From the NCBI GenBank assembly GCA_016707115.1, contig JADJIH010000001.1, forward strand, positions 186,001 to 250,000: a stretch of DNA of 64,000 bases. The letters are read 5' to 3'. The notes beneath the pieces are model-generated. The model searched no databases and was not told the origin of the DNA. It saw only the letters and a program-made list of their open reading frames with translations. This stretch comes from Ignavibacteriales bacterium. GTDB taxonomy: Bacteria > Bacteroidota > Ignavibacteria > Ignavibacteriales > Ignavibacteriaceae. This document shows, in pieces, positions 1 through 8,416 of the stretch (positions are counted from its first letter, which is position 1; every line of letters begins with the position of its first letter). The position numbers were made by a program, and so were the translations under genes.

Positions 1-464
1 ATCCCAAAAATTGAATTGATAATAAAGTTACTGGAAAGAATCATCAGTAGATAAATAATTGAAAAGCCATTCTTTTGAATGTCTTTGGATACACTTTTAC
101 TCAGTTTTAAGGATTCATCAACCATAGGCCCAAAAAATGATCCTAAATCCCATTGACGCATTACTATTTCTGTTTGCGGCAGGGATTGTATAAAATCATT
201 TGACTTTGTGAAGTAGGTTAAGAGCATTTCAAATGTTGTAATAAATAAAGTTGCAAATAATCCTGTTAAGAATCCAAATCCTAAAGATTTTCCTACAAGT
301 ACTTTCTCATTTGAACTTTTGATTTTTTTATCAAGTAAAATTGAAATAGCTGCTGCTGCAGGTACTATAAGACAGCAGCTAAAGTTTTTTATTCCCGGAA
401 CTGTTGAAAGAACCGCGGCACCAAAGCCGCACACAAGAGTTGGTAAATATTTTTTTAAAATCAT
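1..464 (-). CDS. Small multi-pass membrane protein, 3' end beyond window (partial)
   Basis: An open frame starts with ATG at 464 on the minus strand and stays open for 154 codons to the window edge, so the C-terminus is missing. The protein begins MILKKYLPTLVCGFG and has hydrophobic stretches near residues 8-25, 30-47, 65-90 and from about 133 on. A Cys-Cys pair (residues about 30-31, in FSCCLIVP) lies in the first hydrophobic region. The pattern of a short four-helix membrane protein resembles DUF4199-type proteins of Bacteroidota, but I am not sure of the family. It lies 4 bp after the stop of the DUF2085-like gene and is probably co-transcribed with it and the NHL-repeat gene. Function unknown. 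Confidence 0.6.
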   Translation of the reverse strand, partial: MILKKYLPTLVCGFGAAVLSTVPGIKNFSCCLIVPAAAAISILLDKKIKSSNEKVLVGKSLGFGFLTGLFATLFITTFEMLLTYFTKSNDFIQSLPQTEIVMRQWDLGSFFGPMVDESLKLSKSVSKDIQKNGFSIIYLLMILSSNFIINSIFG

Positions 465-468
465 AAAT

Positions 469-933
469 CTATTTTTGTTTTGTGAAAAGTAAATTTTCAA
501 TCGCACTTAAAATATATAGAAATACCGCAGAACCGAAAAGAAAGCCAGTGAATGCTGATAATGACTTATTGTAATTATACACACCAATGTTTACCAGAAG
601 AACATCTAATAACATGGGTGCAGAAAGTATCATCAGATATTTAGTTTTAAGGATAAATAGTTTATTATAAATCATAAGCATGAATGCAGAAAATAAAGCC
701 CCCGAATAAATTCCTGTACATCTTGCACAAACTAAAAATGGAAGATCATTACAAATAAAAGATTTTGCAGCACTCTGATGACAGACAGTTGAGAATAGTT
801 GCTTTTGAAAAGGGTATAAAGAATTGATACAATTGGAATCAAAACACGGATTAATAATTCCACCGAACCAGGCTGCTGCAAAAATAAAAAGTCCAAATCG
901 AACAAACCTTTGTTTGAGAATCTGATTTATCAA
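469..933 (-). CDS. DUF2085 family membrane protein
   Basis: This 154-residue protein has about four hydrophobic segments and the Cys/His signature of DUF2085: a CHQ motif (about residues 51-53) followed by CARCTGIYSG (about 69-78). The family is a predicted inner-membrane protein of unknown function; the conserved Cys and His residues suggest metal or redox chemistry, but that is inference. It sits between an upstream secreted NHL-propeller gene (10 bp gap) and a downstream small membrane protein (4 bp gap), so the three genes form a minus-strand operon. The family assignment is fairly secure, the role is not. Confidence 0.75.
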   Translation of the reverse strand: MINQILKQRFVRFGLFIFAAAWFGGIINPCFDSNCINSLYPFQKQLFSTVCHQSAAKSFICNDLPFLVCARCTGIYSGALFSAFMLMIYNKLFILKTKYLMILSAPMLLDVLLVNIGVYNYNKSLSAFTGFLFGSAVFLYILSAIENLLFTKQK

Positions 934-943
934 AAAAGAATTT

Positions 944-1789
944 TCAATTGTTTTGATCGAATACTAACAGCTTTTTTGCTGTAAGAATATATAATCTATT
1001 ATTAAGTAATATTCCGGAAATAATTTTTTGATCAATTTCAAACCCTGCTAAATCAATTTTAGTAAATTTTGAATCTATAGATTTTAGATAACTATGATAA
1101 ACTTCCTCTCCGTTACAAATAATCATGTGATCAAATAGGATTCGAATACTATTCACTGGCTTATCAATACTTATTCTGTTAGTACCGTTCCCGAAATTAT
1201 CAAAGATTACAATATCAGATCCATCTATAACAAAAATATAGTTCCAGGAAGATATTGCAAGTTGCTTTGGATTAGTAAGTTGATATTTGCCGGCATCGAA
1301 TCCGCCAAAATTTAAAATAAAATTTCCAAAAATATCGAACTTCATAATTCTTTTATTTTCGGAATCAATAAAATATAAGTCACCTTGATTTGAAGTTGCA
1401 CAACTAAGCGGGTACCCAAATTGTTCTTGTAGAAATTCACTTTCCCGTCTATAAAGAGAAGATATAAAATTAAGATTTTTATCAAATCTTTTAATTTTGT
1501 GATTATTATTATCCGCAACGTAAATTGATAGAGGATCAGCAAAAACATCTGCTGGATCATCAAATGAATTTTCATCCCAGCCGTAACCACCAAAAGTATT
1601 CATTTGATTACCCAGAGTATCCAACAAAATAATTTCATCACTACCGGAGTCTGAAACATAAATCAATCCATTTGCGGTAATATAAAATGATGATGCTCTG
1701 TTAAACTTTCCAATGGATTCTGAATACTCAAAACTCTGAGCGACCGTCAAAGATGATATAGCTAAAAAAAGAACTAATATTTTTTTCAT
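944..1789 (-). CDS. Secreted NHL-repeat beta-propeller protein
   Basis: The 281-residue product has an N-terminal signal peptide (MKKILVLFLAISSLTVAQS, cleavage near residue 18). The rest is a series of propeller-like repeats with the recurrent pattern of an aliphatic strand, a V/ADxxN/S turn and a 'hKxFDxxGNF' strand, for example YVADNNNHKIKRFD near residue 90 and FIDSENKRIMKFD near 140. NHL propellers usually bind proteins or other ligands outside the cell; no catalytic residues are visible. No C-terminal T9SS sorting domain is present, so it is probably periplasmic or outer-membrane associated. It is the first gene of a three-gene minus-strand operon with two small membrane proteins. Confidence 0.7.
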   Translation of the reverse strand: MKKILVLFLAISSLTVAQSFEYSESIGKFNRASSFYITANGLIYVSDSGSDEIILLDTLGNQMNTFGGYGWDENSFDDPADVFADPLSIYVADNNNHKIKRFDKNLNFISSLYRRESEFLQEQFGYPLSCATSNQGDLYFIDSENKRIMKFDIFGNFILNFGGFDAGKYQLTNPKQLAISSWNYIFVIDGSDIVIFDNFGNGTNRISIDKPVNSIRILFDHMIICNGEEVYHSYLKSIDSKFTKIDLAGFEIDQKIISGILLNNRLYILTAKKLLVFDQNN

Positions 1790-1870
1790 TCTATAATAAA
1801 TCTTAATTGTTATTGTAAATTAAGTCAAGAAATCTACCAATCTCAAGTAACTTCGGTATCTTAAAAATGA

Positions 1871-1899
1871 TTGCATTTAGAAATGATTTCAGATATATT
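1871..1899 (+). promoter_or_regulatory. Possible promoter of tRNA-Gln
   Basis: A weak TTGCAT (-35) and a good TATATT (-10) are separated by 17 bp, placing a start about 15 nt before tRNA-Gln. The -35 matches only half of the consensus, so this is a low-confidence reading. Confidence 0.3.
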
Positions 1900-1923
1900 T
1901 GGCATCAAAATTACTCGAAATAT

Positions 1924-1995
1924 TGTCCTATGGTGTAATTGGCAACACACAACACTCTGGATGTTGGGTTTAAGGTTCGAGTCCTTATAGGACAA
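1924..1995 (+). tRNA. tRNA-Gln (anticodon CTG)
   Basis: The cloverleaf can be drawn by eye. The acceptor stem TGTCCTA pairs with TAGGACA at 1988-1994, and the discriminator is A. The anticodon stem CAACA/TGTTG encloses the loop CTCTGGA, giving anticodon CTG. The T-arm contains GGTTCGAGTCC. No CCA is encoded. The TGG..GTAA D-arm is typical of glutamine tRNAs. Confidence 0.93.
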
Positions 1996-2003
1996 CTTTC
2001 CAT

Positions 2004-2066
2004 AATGTAGAATTTAGAATTATCAACGTAGAATATTAAGTTTTTTTTGATTCTAAATTATACATT
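2004..2066 (+). repeat. Long imperfect inverted repeat between two tRNA genes
   Basis: The left arm (2004-2026) and right arm (2047-2066) are near-perfect reverse complements: AATGTAGAATTTAGAAT-TCAA against TTGATTCTAAATTATACATT, with one mismatch and a two-base bulge. The loop is about 20 nt and ends in a run of eight T. It could act as a processing or termination hairpin for tRNA-Gln or be one copy of a dispersed palindromic repeat. I see no other full copy in this window. Confidence 0.55.
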
Positions 2067-2092
2067 CTAACTTCTTAATTAAATATTACATT

Positions 2093-2166
2093 GGCGCGTT
2101 CGTCTAGTGGCTTAGGACACCGCCCTCTCAAGGCGGGGATCACGGGTTCGAATCCCGTACGCGCTA
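2093..2166 (+). tRNA. tRNA-Glu (anticodon CTC)
   Basis: The acceptor stem GGCGCGT pairs with ACGCGCT (2159-2165), with a G-U closing pair, and the discriminator is A. The anticodon stem CCGCC/GGCGG encloses the loop CTCTCAA, giving anticodon CTC. The T-stem ACGGG/CCCGT encloses TTCGAAT. The D-arm TCGTCTAGTGGCTTAGGACA is typical of glutamate tRNAs. CCA is not encoded. Confidence 0.93.
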
Positions 2167-2174
2167 CAAATAAT

Positions 2175-2203
2175 AGCGGACATTAAGTCCGCTTTCTTTA
2201 TTT
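2175..2203 (+). terminator. Rho-independent terminator after tRNA-Glu
   Basis: A perfect 7-bp stem AGCGGAC/GTCCGCT with loop ATTAA is followed at once by the T-rich tract TTCTTTATTTTAT. It lies 9 bp past tRNA-Glu and immediately before the next gene, so it ends the tRNA transcript. Confidence 0.8.
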
Positions 2204-2211
2204 TATACCCT

Positions 2212-2556
2212 ATGAAAAGATTTAATAAACATATTTTTATTTGTGAGAATAAAAGACCTGAAGGACATCCTCGAGGATGCTGTTTTGAAAAGGGAAGCGC
2301 CGATGTACGAGAGCACTTTAAAATAAGATTAAAAGAGCTTGGGTTGAATGCTGAGATTAGAGCAAATGGAGCAGGATGCCTGGATGCATGTGAATTTGGT
2401 GTTGCTATAGTAATTTATCCTGAGCAGATTTGGTATGGAGCTGTTACAAAAAATGATGTTGAAGAAATTATTCAGTCACACATCATTAATGATAAGCCTG
2501 TTGAAAGATTAAAAATAACTCATCCAAGATATAATAAAGATGCAAGCCAAGATTAG
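2212..2556 (+). CDS. Thioredoxin-like [2Fe-2S] ferredoxin
   Basis: The 114-residue protein matches the thioredoxin-fold [2Fe-2S] ferredoxin family. It starts with a beta strand ending in ICENKRPEGHPRGCC (cysteines about 11, 23-24) and has the second cysteine pair in GCLDAC (about 56-60), the usual Cx(10-12)C ... Cx3C cluster ligands. It is a soluble electron carrier, partner unknown. Its 3' end overlaps the endonuclease III gene by 17 bp, and the next two genes also overlap, so the four genes form one tight operon. Endonuclease III is itself an Fe-S protein, but a functional link is only suggestive. Confidence 0.88.
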   Translation: MKRFNKHIFICENKRPEGHPRGCCFEKGSADVREHFKIRLKELGLNAEIRANGAGCLDACEFGVAIVIYPEQIWYGAVTKNDVEEIIQSHIINDKPVERLKITHPRYNKDASQD

Positions 2557-3199
2557 TAAAGATTTTGCAAAACAAATTTTTGATATTCTTAAGAAGGAAT
2601 ATCCTAAAGTTAAACCTGCACTTGTTTATTCAAATCCATTTGAACTACTTATTGCAACAATTCTTTCTGCACAATGCACTGATGAAAGAGTAAACATAGT
2701 TACAAAAGAACTTTTTAAGAAGTACAATAAACCACAGGATTTTGTTAATCTTACTCAAGAAGGATTAGAGAAAGAAATATTTTCAACCGGTTTTTATAAA
2801 CAGAAAGCAAAAAGTATTAAAGCCTGCTGTGATGAATTAATTAGAAGCCATAAAGGTAAAGTTCCAGCGGATTTTGATGAACTGGTAAAACTTTCAGGTG
2901 TTGGAAGAAAAACAGCTTCTGTAATTGCAGGTAATGCATTTGGAATTCCTGCCATAGCCGTTGATACTCATGTTAAACGGTTATCAAACTTATTGGGATT
3001 TATTGATTCACAAAATCCCGATAAAATAGAATTAAGATTAAAAGAACTTTTACCAGAATCTTATTGGATAAATTCATCTCATTGGTTAGCAACACACGGA
3101 AGAAAAATTTGTATTGCCAATCGGCCAAAATGTAATTTATGTGTTCTAAGTGATTTGTGCCCAAGTTACGTTTCATTATCAAACAAAAAGAAAAAATAA
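2540..3199 (+). CDS. nth: Endonuclease III (DNA glycosylase/AP lyase)
   Basis: At 219 residues the length is standard for Nth. The helix-hairpin-helix LSGVGRKTA (about 113-121) supplies the catalytic Lys, and IAVDTH (about 134-139) supplies the catalytic Asp. The C-terminal [4Fe-4S] loop has the Cx6Cx2Cx5C spacing (CIANRPKCNLCVLSDLC). The enzyme removes oxidised pyrimidines from DNA and nicks the abasic site. It overlaps the upstream ferredoxin gene and its stop codon overlaps the next start (TAATG), indicating translational coupling. Confidence 0.95.
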   Translation: MQAKISKDFAKQIFDILKKEYPKVKPALVYSNPFELLIATILSAQCTDERVNIVTKELFKKYNKPQDFVNLTQEGLEKEIFSTGFYKQKAKSIKACCDELIRSHKGKVPADFDELVKLSGVGRKTASVIAGNAFGIPAIAVDTHVKRLSNLLGFIDSQNPDKIELRLKELLPESYWINSSHWLATHGRKICIANRPKCNLCVLSDLCPSYVSLSNKKKK

Positions 3200-3762
3200 T
3201 GGGTATTACTAGAAACAGAGAATATTGTTTAACCCTTTTGCAAGAATATACCAAGAGTGATAGTTTACTTAAACATGCATTTGCCGTTGAAACATGTGTT
3301 CGAGCCTATGCTGAAAAATTAAATGAAGATGTTGATTATTGGGGAAACGTGGCTTTGTTGCATGATTTTGATTATGAGAAATATCCAACTGCTGAAGAAC
3401 ATCCATTTAAAGGTGCTGAGATACTAAGAGAAAAGGGTTTTGATGATGAATTTATAAGTTCAATTTTATCTCATGCGGATTATAGCGGAGTACCAAGAGA
3501 TACAATTCTTAAAAAAGTTTTATTTGCTTGTGATGAATTAGCTGGTTTTATTACTGCTGTAACATATGTTCGTCCATCAAAATCAGTTGATGAAGTTGAA
3601 GTTAGTTCTGTAAAAAAGAAAATGAAAGACAAAGCATTTGCAAAAGCTGTAAGCCGGGATGATATAATTAACGGAGCGGCGGGAATAAATGTTCAATTAG
3701 ATGAACATATACAATTCTGTATTAATGCTATGAGAACAAATAAAGAAATTTTAGGTTTATAA
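3199..3762 (+). CDS. HD-domain protein (predicted metal-dependent hydrolase)
   Basis: I start the gene at the ATG at 3199, which overlaps the nth stop codon; a longer frame from 3157 would run inside nth and is unnecessary. The 187-residue product has an HD domain: HAFAVETCVRAYA (first His), LLHDFDYEKYP (HD pair) and ILSHADYSG (later His). HD proteins of this size act on phosphomonoesters or nucleotides; the substrate here cannot be read from sequence. The following peroxiredoxin gene begins on its stop codon. Confidence 0.82.
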   Translation: MGITRNREYCLTLLQEYTKSDSLLKHAFAVETCVRAYAEKLNEDVDYWGNVALLHDFDYEKYPTAEEHPFKGAEILREKGFDDEFISSILSHADYSGVPRDTILKKVLFACDELAGFITAVTYVRPSKSVDEVEVSSVKKKMKDKAFAKAVSRDDIINGAAGINVQLDEHIQFCINAMRTNKEILGL

Positions 3763-4208
3763 TGATTGGAATGGAGGTTGAAAACTTTCAATTAACTGAT
3801 CAATTCAATAATAAATTTGATCTTTATGAAAATTTACAACAGGATATACTTCTTGCTTTCTATCCAAAAGATAATTCGCCAGTCTGTACAAAACAGTTAG
3901 TAGACTACTCATTAAATCAACAGGAGCTACTTAAATTTGGGATAAAGATAGTTGGAATTAACATCGAGCCAGTTGAATCGCATCGATCATTTTGTGCAAA
4001 TAATAAAATTGATTATCCGGTATTAAGCGATCCTGATAAAAAAGTCAGTAAATATTTTGAGGCGGTAAATTTCATTAATCAGAACAAAAGGAAGTTAGTT
4101 TTAGTGGGAAAAGATAAAAAAGTGAAATTTGAGAGGTCATCATTGCCTATGTTTTTTGTTGATACAAGGCAATTATTAAATGATCTAAGGAAAACGCAAC
4201 TGTTATAA
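3762..4208 (+). CDS. Peroxiredoxin, BCP/AhpC-TSA family
   Basis: This 148-residue thioredoxin-fold protein has the peroxidatic motif FYPKDNSPVCTKQL (catalytic Cys about 45) and a second Cys in SFCANNK (about 87) that could be the resolving cysteine. A BCP-like 'PVLSDPDKKVSKYF' segment follows. It should reduce hydrogen peroxide and organic hydroperoxides in the cytoplasm. It is the last gene of the overlapping ferredoxin-nth-HD-peroxiredoxin operon, a mixture consistent with repair of oxidative damage. Confidence 0.88.
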   Translation: MIGMEVENFQLTDQFNNKFDLYENLQQDILLAFYPKDNSPVCTKQLVDYSLNQQELLKFGIKIVGINIEPVESHRSFCANNKIDYPVLSDPDKKVSKYFEAVNFINQNKRKLVLVGKDKKVKFERSSLPMFFVDTRQLLNDLRKTQLL

Positions 4209-4333
4209 AGACTTGACTATTTGATAAATAGATACCATTTTTACTTCAAAATTAGGAGAAACTTTTAGAGATCCTTGCTACATTAGAAAATCAGAATTAA
4301 ATACAATATCAATTAACAATTAGTTTGATTGAA

Positions 4334-7300
4334 ATGAAAAGCAAGATCTTTATTATACTGTTTCTCAGTACTACATATCTTTTGCACTCTCAAAGTGATT
4401 TTAATATAATCTCATCGGATTTTAATTCTATTACAGTCGAGTATTTACCAATCTATTCTGATACTTCCTTAGTAAGGATTGATAACACTGAATTTAGAAA
4501 TGCAGATTTGTTGTTTGGTGTAATCGGCAATTCTGATGATTCAGGTTCACCAATTAAACCGGAAAGAAGATTCAGTATTGGTGTTCCATCTGAATTTGGT
4601 AATACAATCGAAGTTCTTTCCACGATGTATAACGAAATCTCAGGCCAACTGATTCCAGTACCTTTTCCAATTGAAGACACTCTCTCTATAGCATTCGAAT
4701 ACAAAAAAAATAACGAATATTCATTATACAAAGCAGATGATGATTTGGTAACATTTGGTGAATTTGGTTTTATTAGAGATGTTCCTTCACAACTTATTAA
4801 AATATCCCCGGTTAAATTTGATGCTAGTTCAAACATTATAAAACTATACTCAAGGATTGTGTTTAAGATTAATTATAGCAATTCTGGAACTATATCATCA
4901 AAACCCGCAGATGATTTATTAGATGGAGTTTTAATCAATTATGATGTTGCAAAGTTTTGGAACAATCAGAATCCTCAGAAAAGTTTAAGTAAACTTGAAA
5001 TTGTTAACAGTGTTCTTGCCAGCGGTAAATGGGTTAGATTCGAAGCACCTGAAGAAGGCATATACAAAATTACAAAAGCAAATCTTTCCCTATATGGTAT
5101 AGATGCCAATACTGTTGATCCAAGGACAATTAAAATCTACAACAACAACGGAAAAGAATTACCTGAAGATATTAATACTGTTCGTCCTGTCGATCTTGTT
5201 GAAAATGCAATACTTGTTGTTGGGCAGGAAGATGGGAAATTTGATGATGCAGATTACATTTTGTTCTATGGCAGAGGTAAAAGTTTTTGGGATTATGATA
5301 ATGATGGTATCACTATTAAGAGATTTAATCACAATTACTCAACAAAAAATTTTTTCTGGATTACTGCTGGTGGAGTAAATGGAAAACGAATTTTAGAAAA
5401 ACCCGGATTAAATACTACACCTGTTTTAAGTCAAATAACAACTACAGCATATGCAGACTGGGAAGTTGATAAAATTAATTTAGGAAAGAGCGGACGTCAG
5501 TTTTTTGGCGATGATTTTTCATCTTCCGTTACTTCACGCACTTACACAAACACATTAAATGGCAGAATTAGCAGTTCACCTATCAGTTATATTTTTAGAT
5601 TTATCGTTGGTTCCACAAGTGGAGTAACTCTAAATATAAGTGAAAACGGCAGCCAAATGTTTCAACAGAATTTAGCTGGGTATGGAACAACTAAATATAC
5701 AGTCGGAAATAGTTATTTAAGATCATTTTCTTTTACTGGTGAATTACCGCAAAATAGAAGTGTTTTAAACTTCAGTGTTGTTCCTCTATCAAGTACTGCA
5801 ACCGGATATCTTGATTACTTTACTATTGCATATGAAAAAGAACTGAAAGCATTTAATGATAATTTAGTATTCTTTTCAAATCCATCTGGAGGAATAATAG
5901 AATACTATTTAAACGGATTCTCATCATCTAATATCAGAGTATTTGATATATCAGATTTTTCAAATGTAAAATCCGTTTCAAATTATTCTATGTTAAGCGG
6001 AAGTGAATGTCGTTTTCAATTTGATGAAAGTACAACGCAACGTTCAAAGTATTATGCTGTAGGCAATGATGTATTTAAAACTCCTGTAAATCCAACTGAG
6101 GTACAAAATTCAAACATCAGAGGTGAAACACAAGGAGCAAAGTTTATAGTTGTTACTCATAAGCAGTTTAGAGACGCTGCAAACAATTTAAAAACATATA
6201 AAGAAACTCAGGCACCCGTAACAATATCAACCATTGTTGTTGATATTGATAACATCTATAATGAATTTTCCTGTGGATTGACTGATCCAACAGCATTAAG
6301 AGATTATTTGAAGTATGCCTTTGATAATTGGCAGATTAAACCTCAATATGTTCTGTTCTTTGGTAAAGGAACGTATGATTATAAGAACATTGAGGGATAT
6401 GGAGATAATTTTGTTCCAACCTGGCAGTCTGATGAATCTTTGGCACTTATTAATTCATACACAACTGACGATTATTTTGCAAGAGTTTCCGGCGCAGACA
6501 ATATTGTTGATTTAGCTTTTGGCAGAATAACTTGTACAAATTCTGATGAAGCTAATATTATCGTTAATAAAATTAAAGACTATGAGTTAAACAGCGAAAA
6601 AGGAAGCTGGCGTAATTTAATAACTTTAATTTCTGACGACGGATATACTTCTACAGGGTACGAAGGTTCTGAACACACTGCACCTTCTGAAGTATTGAGT
6701 ACTTCATATTTTCCAAAATCATTTGATGTTAAGAAAATATATAGCGCTGCTTATCCTGATGTGGTTACTAGCCAGGGAAGAAGAAAACCAGAAGTTAACC
6801 AGGCTATTATAGATGCAATGAATCAGGGGACTTTGTTTGTTAATTATATTGGACATGGAAGCCCCGAGTTATGGGCACATGAAGTAATATTTGAAAAAAG
6901 TGTAACACTTCCTCAGCTAAATAATAATAAATATTTTTTCCTTTGTGCTGCGACTTGCGATTTTGGTTACTTTGATATTCCAAATTATCAAAGTGCTGCA
7001 GAGGCAATAATGTTTTTACCTAACTCAGGTGCAATTGCTGGATTTTCTGCATCAAGGTTAGTTTACTCGGGTTATAATCATCAACTGAATTATAAATTTG
7101 TTACAAACTTATTTTTGACAAATCGAGATACATTAAATCTGGGAATTCCTATTGGAAAGGCTGCATTTACAACCAAGCGAGAACTTTATGACATTAATGA
7201 TAGAAAGTATTTAATTTTTGGTGACCCTACATTAAGACTCAAAGTTCCCCAATATGCAGCTGTAATCGATTCGATAAATAGTCAGAACTTATCAGTAGAT

Positions 7301-8314
7301 ATTCAAATAAAGGCATTGAGCAATAACAAAATTGATGGAACGATTCTTAAACCTGAAAATATTCCCTGGAATGATTTTAATGGTGAAGGTGTTCTAACCA
7401 TTTTTGATTCTGAAAGAAGAGTGCTCTTGTCATCTATTGGCAATTATCCTGTTAATATGCCCGGCGGAGTAATTTTTAACGGTAGAGTATCTATTAATAA
7501 TGGAAAGTTTTCAGAAAGTTTTGTGGTTCCCAAAGATATATCTTATGAAAATCGAAACGGAAAAGCGATTTTCTATTTCTTAAATAGTACTGTTGATGGA
7601 CTTGGTTACACAAATAAAATTATTGTTGGTGGCACTGATAGCTCAATATCTAATGATGGCAAAGGACCTGAAATAGAAATATTTTTTGATGATGTTGCAT
7701 ACAACAATGGATATCTTGTTAATCAGAACCCAAACTTAATTGTTAAGCTATCTGATCAAACCGGATTAAATACAACTGGAACCGGCGTTGGTCACAAACT
7801 GGAAGGAATTTTAAATCAAAAACTTACCAACCCGATTGATTTTACAAGCTATTTTACTGGTGATTTAGATGCCGGGGGAAGATCAGGTTTAATAAATTAT
7901 AAATTCTCATCCCTTGAAAATGGTGATTATGAATTACTGGTTAAAGCCTGGGATGTTTTTAATAATTTTTCTGAACAAAACACTTTCTTTTCCGTTGTTG
8001 ATGGGAATGATCTTGTTTTAAGGGATGTGTATAACTATCCAAATCCATTTAGCGATAAAACGCAATTTACATTCCAGCAAAATTTAGCAAAGCCGATTGA
8101 CGTGAAGATTAAAGTCTACACAATTGCAGGCAGGTTAATTAAAGAGATTGAAAAAGTTAATGTTAATGATAGGTTTGTTGTTATTGATTGGGATGGTAGA
8201 GATGCCGACGGAGATCAATTGGCAAACGGTACTTACTTATACAAAGTTATAGTTAAATCTGCTGATGGCGAGTTTAATAAAAGTGTGCTTGGAAAACTTG
8301 CAGTGATTAAATAA
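4334..8314 (+). CDS. porU: T9SS sortase-like peptidase PorU (C25 family)
   Basis: I take the ATG at 4334 (a TTG at 4325 is also in frame) because it gives a clean signal peptide, MKSKIFIILFLSTTYLLHSQS. The 1326-residue protein carries a C25 (gingipain-like) domain in its middle. Catalytic His is in YIGHGSPELW (H841) and catalytic Cys in CAATCDFGYF (C875), a spacing of 34 that fits the C25 family. An Ig-like region follows, and the C-terminus has a T9SS-type sorting domain (YNYPNPFSDKTQF ... GRLIKEIE ... NGTYLYKV). PorU is the outer-surface sortase that removes sorting domains from T9SS cargo and attaches them to lipopolysaccharide. The porV-like gene immediately downstream supports PorU over an ordinary secreted gingipain. 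It has its own upstream region of 117 bp. Confidence 0.88.
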   Translation: MKSKIFIILFLSTTYLLHSQSDFNIISSDFNSITVEYLPIYSDTSLVRIDNTEFRNADLLFGVIGNSDDSGSPIKPERRFSIGVPSEFGNTIEVLSTMYNEISGQLIPVPFPIEDTLSIAFEYKKNNEYSLYKADDDLVTFGEFGFIRDVPSQLIKISPVKFDASSNIIKLYSRIVFKINYSNSGTISSKPADDLLDGVLINYDVAKFWNNQNPQKSLSKLEIVNSVLASGKWVRFEAPEEGIYKITKANLSLYGIDANTVDPRTIKIYNNNGKELPEDINTVRPVDLVENAILVVGQEDGKFDDADYILFYGRGKSFWDYDNDGITIKRFNHNYSTKNFFWITAGGVNGKRILEKPGLNTTPVLSQITTTAYADWEVDKINLGKSGRQFFGDDFSSSVTSRTYTNTLNGRISSSPISYIFRFIVGSTSGVTLNISENGSQMFQQNLAGYGTTKYTVGNSYLRSFSFTGELPQNRSVLNFSVVPLSSTATGYLDYFTIAYEKELKAFNDNLVFFSNPSGGIIEYYLNGFSSSNIRVFDISDFSNVKSVSNYSMLSGSECRFQFDESTTQRSKYYAVGNDVFKTPVNPTEVQNSNIRGETQGAKFIVVTHKQFRDAANNLKTYKETQAPVTISTIVVDIDNIYNEFSCGLTDPTALRDYLKYAFDNWQIKPQYVLFFGKGTYDYKNIEGYGDNFVPTWQSDESLALINSYTTDDYFARVSGADNIVDLAFGRITCTNSDEANIIVNKIKDYELNSEKGSWRNLITLISDDGYTSTGYEGSEHTAPSEVLSTSYFPKSFDVKKIYSAAYPDVVTSQGRRKPEVNQAIIDAMNQGTLFVNYIGHGSPELWAHEVIFEKSVTLPQLNNNKYFFLCAATCDFGYFDIPNYQSAAEAIMFLPNSGAIAGFSASRLVYSGYNHQLNYKFVTNLFLTNRDTLNLGIPIGKAAFTTKRELYDINDRKYLIFGDPTLRLKVPQYAAVIDSINSQNLSVDIQIKALSNNKIDGTILKPENIPWNDFNGEGVLTIFDSERRVLLSSIGNYPVNMPGGVIFNGRVSINNGKFSESFVVPKDISYENRNGKAIFYFLNSTVDGLGYTNKIIVGGTDSSISNDGKGPEIEIFFDDVAYNNGYLVNQNPNLIVKLSDQTGLNTTGTGVGHKLEGILNQKLTNPIDFTSYFTGDLDAGGRSGLINYKFSSLENGDYELLVKAWDVFNNFSEQNTFFSVVDGNDLVLRDVYNYPNPFSDKTQFTFQQNLAKPIDVKIKVYTIAGRLIKEIEKVNVNDRFVVIDWDGRDADGDQLANGTYLYKVIVKSADGEFNKSVLGKLAVIK

Positions 8315-8416
8315 TCCGCTATAAAAAAATGTGTTTCATATATATGTTATTAGTTATATTTATTGTTCAACTTTGATTAGAATTTTAATAATCTTATTTA
8401 TCTCGGAGGATAAAAA

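Noticed and set aside
4334..8314. Reading this protein as an ordinary secreted gingipain
   Set aside because: Size, C25 core and the immediately adjacent porV gene fit PorU better, although PorU and gingipains share the fold.
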